Both the position numbers and the translations under genes were made by a program. The notes beneath the pieces were generated by a model. That model had not been told where the DNA came from. It saw only the letters and a list, made by a program, of their open reading frames with translations, and ran no database searches. From NCBI GenBank assembly GCA_028287545.1, contig JAQBPL010000052.1, positions 1 to 7,384 of the forward strand: a stretch of DNA of 7,384 nucleotides, in the 5' to 3' direction. This stretch comes from Vulcanimicrobiota bacterium. Its GTDB lineage: Bacteria; Eremiobacterota; Eremiobacteria; Baltobacterales; Baltobacteraceae. Positions 4,384 to 7,384 of this stretch are shown piece by piece. Position 1 is the first letter of the stretch; the number at the start of each line of letters is the position of its first letter.

Positions 4384-4826
4384 GCCGTGGCTCGCTTACG
4401 GCGCTCGTAGTGGCCGTTATGCCAGCGAAAGTTTTGATCGGCGCTCCGCGCAGTCTGCCCGACTGCCCCGCCTCCAGAAGGGATACGGCTAGGGCGCTCG
4501 CGCCGCTCGTCCGGCGTGGACCGATGGCCCGCCCTGGTGGCCAACCGATGGATGTTGAGTTTGGGGTCGCGGGCGTCGATGTGACGCTGTTCCGCGGCGG
4601 CCAAGTCGGCCGGATCAGCGACCCGCTCAAGGATTGCAACCTCGAAGGCGTCCCCGCCGCCGAGTTGATCCCAAGCGGCCTGCAGCAGCCAGTGCGGCGA
4701 GCCGCCTTTTTCGAGCGCGTACCGATGGCCCGTCACCCTGGTGACGATGTCCCGCGAGGACCCGATGTACTCTCGCCCGTCGGACGCCACGATAGCGTAG
4801 ACGCCGCAGATCGCCGCTCGCTTCAT
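4380..4826 (-). CDS. GIY-YIG family endonuclease
   Basis: A 148 aa protein. The GIY-YIG nuclease core is clear: GVY at 8-10, YIG at 20-22 in REYIGSS, Arg30 and His34 (TRVTGHR), a FEVAILERV strand at 61-69, catalytic-type Glu79 in LAAAEQRHI, and Asn91 in DPKLNIH. The remaining 57 residues are basic (TPDERRERPSRI ... HYERRKRATA) and probably bind DNA. Family members cut DNA using one metal ion and include free-standing phage homing endonucleases and repair nucleases. I choose ATG 4826 because it is the first residue of the core and lies seven bases after the leftward -10. TTG 4850 and GTG 4835 are alternatives. It has no strong ribosome site, consistent with a leaderless message. Being alone at the switch, it may be a homing gene or an early nuclease. 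Confidence 0.88.
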   Translation of the reverse strand: MKRAAICGVYAIVASDGREYIGSSRDIVTRVTGHRYALEKGGSPHWLLQAAWDQLGGGDAFEVAILERVADPADLAAAEQRHIDARDPKLNIHRLATRAGHRSTPDERRERPSRIPSGGGAVGQTARSADQNFRWHNGHYERRKRATA

Positions 4827-4833
4827 TCCAGCC

Positions 4834-4863
4834 ACACTAGCAGGCGGCAAGCGTTCTAGTCAA
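4834..4863 (-). promoter_or_regulatory. Leftward switch promoter for the endonuclease gene (probably leaderless)
   Basis: TTGACT (4863-4858, 5 of 6) and TAGTGT (4839-4834, weak -10) are 18 bases apart. Seven bases (4833-4827) then separate the -10 from ATG 4826, so the transcript would start at or next to the start codon. The -35 touches the everted operator at 4862-4887. Confidence 0.45.
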
Positions 4864-4887
4864 ATTCGGTTATGGATACCCGATTTT
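4862..4887. promoter_or_regulatory. 26-bp imperfect inverted repeat between the divergent promoters (O2)
   Basis: Arms AAATTCGGTTAT (4862-4873) and ATACCCGATTTT (4876-4887) match at 10 of 12 positions around GG. They contain the same half-sites as the perfect palindrome to the right (TTCGGTTA and TACCCGAT, each 7 of 8), but in everted order. The TACCCGA copies start at 4877 and 4899, 22 bp apart, about two helical turns. Confidence 0.6.
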
Positions 4888-4889
4888 GA

Positions 4890-4918
4890 TTGACACGCTA
4901 CCCGAATTCGGGTAAGCT
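4890..4918 (+). promoter_or_regulatory. Rightward switch promoter (probably leaderless message)
   Basis: TTGACA (4890-4895) is a perfect -35, followed by a 17-base spacer and TAAGCT (4913-4918), a weak -10. Seven bases later comes ATG 4926, with no ribosome site, so the first rightward message is predicted to begin at its start codon. The spacer is filled by a perfect palindrome, implying repression by steric block. Confidence 0.7.
4899..4914. promoter_or_regulatory. Perfect 16-bp palindromic operator (O1)
   Basis: TACCCGAATTCGGGTA is identical to its reverse complement. It occupies the spacer and the first two bases of the -10 of the rightward promoter, the classical position for a repressor operator. 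A further partial half-site (TTGGGTA, 4918-4924) lies beside the start codon. The binding protein is not evident in this window. Confidence 0.75.
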
Positions 4919-4925
4919 TGGGTAC

Positions 4926-5171
4926 ATGAACGCTTCGAGCACCACCACCCAGCCCGCCAGCCCGACGCTCCAAGAAGCCTGGTCGGCCACCTGCCAGATC
5001 GGCAAAGCGCTCCGGATCGAAAAGTCGACGCTGGTCGTCGAGGTCGCGGTCGACGACAACGCCGCCGCCATCGACCGCCTGAATCTGTACCGCGAGCGCT
5101 CGTTCCTCAAAATGCACCGCGCGGGCTTCATCGTGACGCGCGTGGTCTGCAAGAACGCGGCGGTGGCGTAG
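4926..5171 (+). CDS. 81 aa hypothetical protein, first rightward gene
   Basis: I start at ATG 4926, which coincides with the expected transcription start of the rightward promoter. The frame is open back to a TTG inside the -35, but that start would lie upstream of the message. The N-terminus is Ser/Thr/Pro-rich (MNASSTTTQPASPTL), followed by a probable helix (QEAWSATCQIGKALRI), a strand (TLVVEVAVDD), a charged helix (AAIDRLNLYRERSFLKM) and a final strand (GFIVTRVVC). No HTH is evident, so it is not obviously the regulator of the palindromic operator, though as the first gene under that operator it is a candidate. Small soluble protein; family not recognised. Its last codons carry the GGTG ribosome-site core for the next gene. 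Confidence 0.8.
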   Translation: MNASSTTTQPASPTLQEAWSATCQIGKALRIEKSTLVVEVAVDDNAAAIDRLNLYRERSFLKMHRAGFIVTRVVCKNAAVA

Positions 5172-5172
5172 C

Positions 5173-5436
5173 ATGAGCAGCTTTTCTTGGGCGAAGGTCG
5201 TCGCTGCCGATGCGGCCGTGAACGTCGGCTACGCGCCGCGCTTCAAGGTCGGCGATCGCGTTCGCGACGCGAAGTGGGGCCACGAGTACACCGTGACTGC
5301 GGCCGACCATCGCATCGCGACGAGCGACGGCTTCGTGACCTCGTTCACGCTGCGCGGCAGCAAAGACGCTCGCGGTCGCGTCGGCGAGCACTTCGATAAT
5401 CCGGACCGCTTCGAACTCGTCAAGGCGGTGGCGTGA
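5173..5436 (+). CDS. 87 aa protein with SH3-like KVGDRVR core
   Basis: ATG 5173 lies one base after the upstream stop, with GGTG seven bases before it. After a 22-residue helical lead (MSSFSWAKVVAADAAVNVGY), the protein reads as a small beta-barrel: PRFKVGDRVRDAKWGHEYTV, then TSDGFVTSFTLRGSK and a C-terminal RFELVKAVA. The GDRV(R/L) ... YTVT pattern is typical of SH3-like or KOW-like modules found in many phage and bacterial proteins. The same core recurs in the gene at 6291. Such folds bind proteins or nucleic acids; no catalytic residues are seen. Function unknown. Confidence 0.82.
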   Translation: MSSFSWAKVVAADAAVNVGYAPRFKVGDRVRDAKWGHEYTVTAADHRIATSDGFVTSFTLRGSKDARGRVGEHFDNPDRFELVKAVA

Positions 5437-5645
5437 TGAAAATCTCGCTCACGACCGCCAAGCAGCGCTCGTTCTGCTACCCGCAGAGCATCGGCCTCGA
5501 CTCCTGGATCGCGACGTGCGGCCAGTGCGGCACCAGCGGCCCGATCCATCGTGCGAAGCGCGATGCGTCGGCCGAAGCCCGCGAGCACAACGCCGTCGTG
5601 CATCCCGACGCGCTCGAAGCGCCGCGCGCGCAGGTGGCGGCATGA
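5436..5645 (+). CDS. 69 aa Cys/His zinc-finger-like protein
   Basis: Start taken at ATG 5436 (TGATG overlap), five bases after GGTG; GTG 5433, in frame one codon earlier with a GTGA overlap, is equally possible. After MKISLTTAKQRSFCYPQSIG comes WIATCGQCGTSGPIH, giving Cys-x2-Cys, and 20-odd residues later AREHNAVVH, giving His-x4-His. Together this is a C2H2-type zinc site, somewhat like the short Cys-rich Lar-type phage proteins whose CG..GP pattern it shares. Lar proteins relieve host restriction, but this resemblance is only to the metal-binding motif. The end (QVAA) encodes the next gene's ribosome site. Confidence 0.78.
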   Translation: MKISLTTAKQRSFCYPQSIGLDSWIATCGQCGTSGPIHRAKRDASAEAREHNAVVHPDALEAPRAQVAA

Positions 5646-5896
5646 GGAACCAGTTTCCCGAGTGCCCGCGCTGCGACACCGACATCAACGCATCGAACGA
5701 CTACTGCGAGATGCCGAAGTATCTCAAAGACGCCGACGCGCATCGCCCGATCGGCGAGGACGTTCGCGATGGATGCGAGTTCTGCGTTCGCGAGACGGTC
5801 GAAGGCATCGCGAAGAAGTGGCTCAACGAAGGCGCGTTCGAGGACGTGTCGCGGATGCTCGCCGAGTATCTCGCGCTCGACCGGGTGCCGGCATGA
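5642..5896 (+). CDS. 84 aa zinc-ribbon protein
   Basis: ATG 5642 overlaps the upstream stop (ATGA), with GGTG five bases before. The N-terminal half holds a four-Cys zinc site: Cys8-x2-Cys11 (FPECPRCDTD) and Cys45-x2-Cys48 (GCEFCVRE), with an additional Cys22 between them. The C-terminal part (residues 51-84) is one or two helices (ETVEGIAKKWLNEGAFEDVS, RMLAEYLALDRV). Zinc ribbon plus helical tail suggests a nucleic-acid or protein adaptor. No enzyme motif is present. Family not recognised. It sits in the coupled rightward chain, so it is probably made in step with its neighbours. Confidence 0.82.
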   Translation: MRNQFPECPRCDTDINASNDYCEMPKYLKDADAHRPIGEDVRDGCEFCVRETVEGIAKKWLNEGAFEDVSRMLAEYLALDRVPA

Positions 5897-6294
5897 CCGC
5901 GCTGTTCGCCGCCACCAACACGTTCGTCGCGGATCAGACCTCTCACGCCCGCAAAATCTCGGCGCAGACCGGTCGACGCTTCGACGACTTGCTCGACAGC
6001 GTACTTCGCTCGGCCCGTCAGCAGGGCTTCGCCGCGATCACGCTGATCGGCAACGAGCGCGACGGCTTCCATCTGCAGTGGGTCGGCGCGGACGCGTACA
6101 CGATTCACGGCACGTGGTATCTCGCCAAGCGGATCACGACGCGCGAAGCGGCGATCCGGCAGGCGAAGGCGTGGTACGACCAGCGCCCCGATCTGAACAC
6201 CGTCTACGACGGCACCGCTGATCTCGACGAGTCGTACGGCATCTGCTGCAGCCTCGGCGCCCAGGCGGGCCGGCGCATGCAGGTGGTGGCATGA
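5893..6294 (+). CDS. 133 aa hypothetical protein
   Basis: ATG 5893 overlaps the upstream stop (ATGA), five bases after GGTG. The longest rightward protein in the window. The first 45 residues look helical (TSHARKISAQTGRRFDDLLD, SVLRSARQQG), followed by a strand-rich centre (FAAITLIGNERDGFHLQWVG, AYTIHGTWYLAKRI), then a helix (REAAIRQAKAWYDQRP) and an acidic tail segment with CC (DESYGICCSLGAQAG). It is aromatic-rich and soluble. No catalytic motif, signal or membrane segment is seen. I do not recognise the family. A longer in-frame extension upstream overlaps the two previous genes and is out of register with the coupling pattern, so I reject it. Confidence 0.83.
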   Translation: MTALFAATNTFVADQTSHARKISAQTGRRFDDLLDSVLRSARQQGFAAITLIGNERDGFHLQWVGADAYTIHGTWYLAKRITTREAAIRQAKAWYDQRPDLNTVYDGTADLDESYGICCSLGAQAGRRMQVVA

Positions 6295-6683
6295 TGGCCA
6301 CGCTGCAAGTCGGCGACCGCGTGCGCCTAAATCCCGAAGCGTTCCCCGACGATCTTATTGACGCGAATCCCGTTGCCATGAAGCGCGTCTACACGGTGAC
6401 GCAAGTCGATAAGTACGTTCACGCTCGCGGGCCGAAGCAGATGACGTACGACACGCAGGTGTTCTCCGCATCGAAGTGGATCGCGGCCGAGCCTGAAGTG
6501 CCGATGGTCGCGATGGACGCGGACGACGCAAAGGCGCTGGCGCTCCTGAACGACGGCTTCGATCGCGGACAACTCGTCTGCGATTCGTTCGCGGCCACCA
6601 AGTCGGAACAAGACGACTTCGCCCGAGCGATGATTCGCCTCGAACGAATTGTGCGGACCGCCCGCGCCGAGGTGAAACCGTGA
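6291..6683 (+). CDS. 130 aa protein with N-terminal SH3-like module
   Basis: ATG 6291 overlaps the upstream stop (ATGA), five bases after GGTG; a second ATG follows directly at 6294. Residues 4-50 repeat the barrel-like core of the gene at 5173: LQVGDRVRLNPEAF, then KRVYTVTQVDKYVHARGP. A linker and a helical C-terminal half follow (AMDADDAKALALLNDGFDRG, DDFARAMIRLERIVRTARAE). The shared GDRVR and YTVT elements suggest the two genes carry related modules, perhaps by duplication with a different second domain. The C-terminal helices could mediate oligomerisation or partner binding. Function unknown. Confidence 0.83.
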   Translation: MMATLQVGDRVRLNPEAFPDDLIDANPVAMKRVYTVTQVDKYVHARGPKQMTYDTQVFSASKWIAAEPEVPMVAMDADDAKALALLNDGFDRGQLVCDSFAATKSEQDDFARAMIRLERIVRTARAEVKP

Positions 6684-6811
6684 AGCAATGGGCGCGCTGG
6701 GCGCTCGCCGATCGCTTCGTCGGCCGCGCGCTCGCGGTCGCAATGATCATCGGCTTCTATGCGCTGTTCTTCATGCTCTACGCGCTCGCGATGCCGCCGG
6801 TGCTGCCGTGA
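6680..6811 (+). CDS. 43 aa single-pass membrane protein
   Basis: Starts at GTG 6680, overlapping the upstream stop (GTGA), with GGTG five bases before it, the same spacing as its neighbours. The N-terminus is basic (MKQWARWALADRFVGRALA), followed by a hydrophobic segment, residues about 17-39 (VAMIIGFYALFFMLYALAM), and a short Pro-rich end PPVLP. The topology is probably N-in, C-out. It is too short for a typical gene caller, but coupling at both ends and GC-rich codon use support it. It could be a holin-like or membrane-targeting inhibitor; nothing decides this. Confidence 0.75.
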   Translation: MKQWARWALADRFVGRALAVAMIIGFYALFFMLYALAMPPVLP

Positions 6812-7020
6812 ACGATTGCGCTTGCGGACGCGAGCCCGAGTTCGACACCGCTGAGCACGACGGCGGCGAGAACGGCCCACAGTTTTCCACCATTGTCGCC
6901 AACGGCTTTGTGTGCGAATGCGGAGCTTTCGTATGCCACTCCTGTGGTGACCGCCTTTGGTACTCAGATCTTTGCGCGTCTTGTAACACGCGCGAGCAGC
7001 TTCTAGAAAGAGCCTCATGA
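6808..7020 (+). CDS. 70 aa protein with treble-clef-like Cys clusters
   Basis: Starts at GTG 6808, overlapping the upstream stop (GTGA), with GGTG five bases before. Eight cysteines: Cys4-x-Cys6 at the start, then Cys36-x-Cys38, Cys43-x2-Cys46 and Cys56-x2-Cys59, enough for two zinc ions in a RING- or treble-clef-like arrangement (FVCECGAFVCHSCGDRL and LCASCN). His17 and His44 are further possible ligands. The middle part is more A+T-rich than the flanking genes (TTTTCC, TGTGGT, TTTGC, AGATCT), hinting at separate origin. Such clusters often bind proteins or nucleic acids. Family not recognised. Confidence 0.8.
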   Translation: MNDCACGREPEFDTAEHDGGENGPQFSTIVANGFVCECGAFVCHSCGDRLWYSDLCASCNTREQLLERAS

Positions 7021-7331
7021 CCGACACGCCGCGCGAAAGCGCGCCCGATATCCTTTCCATCCGCCCTGATGTGCGCCGCGCGATCGCGAGCGGTCGCCGC
7101 TACGTCTGCACGTACACGAATGGCGTAATGTGCCTCGGCCGTCACTCGGTCGCGTGGTGCATCACCAAGACGTGCAACGCTCCGCGCTGCGAGAAACACA
7201 TCATCGACGGCAAGTGCGCAACGTGCCAGATGCCGGTCGTGACGTTTGAGACGATCACGTCTACCGTCCGCGCCTGGGATGCCGCGAACGCCGCGATGAG
7301 CTTCGTCGGAGGTTCCGTCAATGCAGAATGA
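7017..7331 (+). CDS. 104 aa Cys-rich protein
   Basis: ATG 7017 overlaps the upstream stop (ATGA), with AAAGAG four bases before it. Residues 1-28 are a basic helical lead (SIRPDVRRAIASGRR). The central part carries seven cysteines and His61: Cys31, Cys39, Cys48, Cys53-x4-Cys58-x2-His61-x5-Cys67-x2-Cys70 (CNAPRCEKHIIDGKCATC). This spacing is similar to B-box or LIM-type double zinc sites. The tail (TFETITSTVRAWDAANAAM) looks helical. It is probably a structural zinc protein that binds another macromolecule. It follows another Cys-rich gene and may derive from the same kind of module. No enzyme motif. Confidence 0.82.
   Translation: MTDTPRESAPDILSIRPDVRRAIASGRRYVCTYTNGVMCLGRHSVAWCITKTCNAPRCEKHIIDGKCATCQMPVVTFETITSTVRAWDAANAAMSFVGGSVNAE
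7308..7312 (+). promoter_or_regulatory. Strong ribosome binding site for the last gene
   Basis: GGAGG sits eight bases before ATG 7321, inside the end of the previous gene. It decides the start of the gene that runs off the right edge, and it is the only rightward gene in the window with a full GGAGG. Confidence 0.7.
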
Positions 7332-7384
7332 CGTTTTGGAAAAACCTGCGGAAGGTTTGTTCGCGAACGCCGCCGCCGCGACCG
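7321..7384 (+). CDS. Partial gene running off the right edge
   Basis: Starts at ATG 7321 after GGAGG and overlaps the previous gene by 11 bases. Only 21 codons are visible: MQNDVLEKPAEGLFANAAAA and one more. The start has the best ribosome site in the rightward block, which suggests it is translated independently and more strongly than the coupled genes before it. Nothing can be said about function. Confidence 0.65.
   Translation, partial: MQNDVLEKPAEGLFANAAAAT

Noticed and set aside
4377..4859. Plus-strand open frame opposite the GIY-YIG gene
   Set aside because: The minus strand encodes a clear GIY-YIG domain; the plus frame has no recognisable character.
5551..6294. Longer 247-codon version of the 133 aa rightward gene
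   Set aside because: The extension overlaps two good genes and is Arg-rich; the ATGA overlap and GGTG-N5 spacing fix the start at 5893.
6419..7060. Long minus-strand open frame (213 codons) opposite the rightward genes
   Set aside because: Very Arg-rich product, antisense to three well coupled genes.
1..7384. Frequent CGATCG and GCGATCGC words as a dispersed repeat
   Set aside because: They occur within codons favoured in GC-rich genes and show no fixed spacing or positional clustering that I could see.

Overview
The window is GC-rich and packed with about 28 mostly tiny genes in two divergent blocks. Eighteen run leftward (minus strand, about 4826 to 1) and ten run rightward (plus strand, 4926 to 7384). 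Almost every neighbouring pair overlaps by 1 to 4 bases at stop/start (ATGA, GTGA, TGATG, TAGTG). Tiny overlapping genes, helix-turn-helix proteins resembling small terminase subunits, a Prp-type cysteine protease, a GIY-YIG endonuclease and many small zinc-binding proteins together suggest a tailed dsDNA phage or prophage of a high-GC bacterium. Lipoprotein and secretion signals fit a bacterial host. I cannot name the host, and no integrase, capsid, portal, polymerase or large terminase is visible.

Switch region (4827-4925). A rightward promoter has a perfect TTGACA -35, a 17-base spacer and a perfect 16-bp palindrome (TACCCGAATTCGGGTA) between -35 and -10. A weaker leftward promoter faces away from it. 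In both, the start codon lies exactly 7 bases past the -10 hexamer, so both first transcripts are predicted to be leaderless. The palindrome's half-sites recur in everted order between the promoters. No gene in the window is an obvious repressor for these sites. A second leftward promoter (4354-4383) overlaps the stop codon of the GIY-YIG gene.

Leftward block. GIY-YIG endonuclease; HTH protein; unknown 104 aa protein; secreted 98 aa protein; helical 96 aa protein; 12-codon ORF; 27 aa Cys peptide; a gene broken by an apparent 1-base frameshift; 37 aa membrane protein; C2H2-like finger protein; SANT-like HTH protein; 18 aa heptad-repeat peptide; 43 aa membrane protein; lipoprotein; 71 aa protein apparently starting at ATC; HTH/small-terminase-like protein; a zinc ribbon fused to a Prp-like protease; and a partial gene running off the left edge. 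The last three look like the entry to a packaging/morphogenesis region.

Rightward block. Small proteins of mostly unknown function, including two with SH3-like GDRV cores, four Cys-rich proteins and one single-pass membrane protein. Six consecutive junctions share the geometry GGTG-N5-start, with the ribosome site encoded by the last codons of the previous gene. This could be an early-expressed set of host-takeover or anti-defence proteins, but that is inference from size and layout.

No stretch longer than about 100 bases lacks a gene. The two gaps, 4280-4379 and 4827-4925, both hold promoter signals. I saw no RNA gene, CRISPR array, insertion sequence or convincing terminator.
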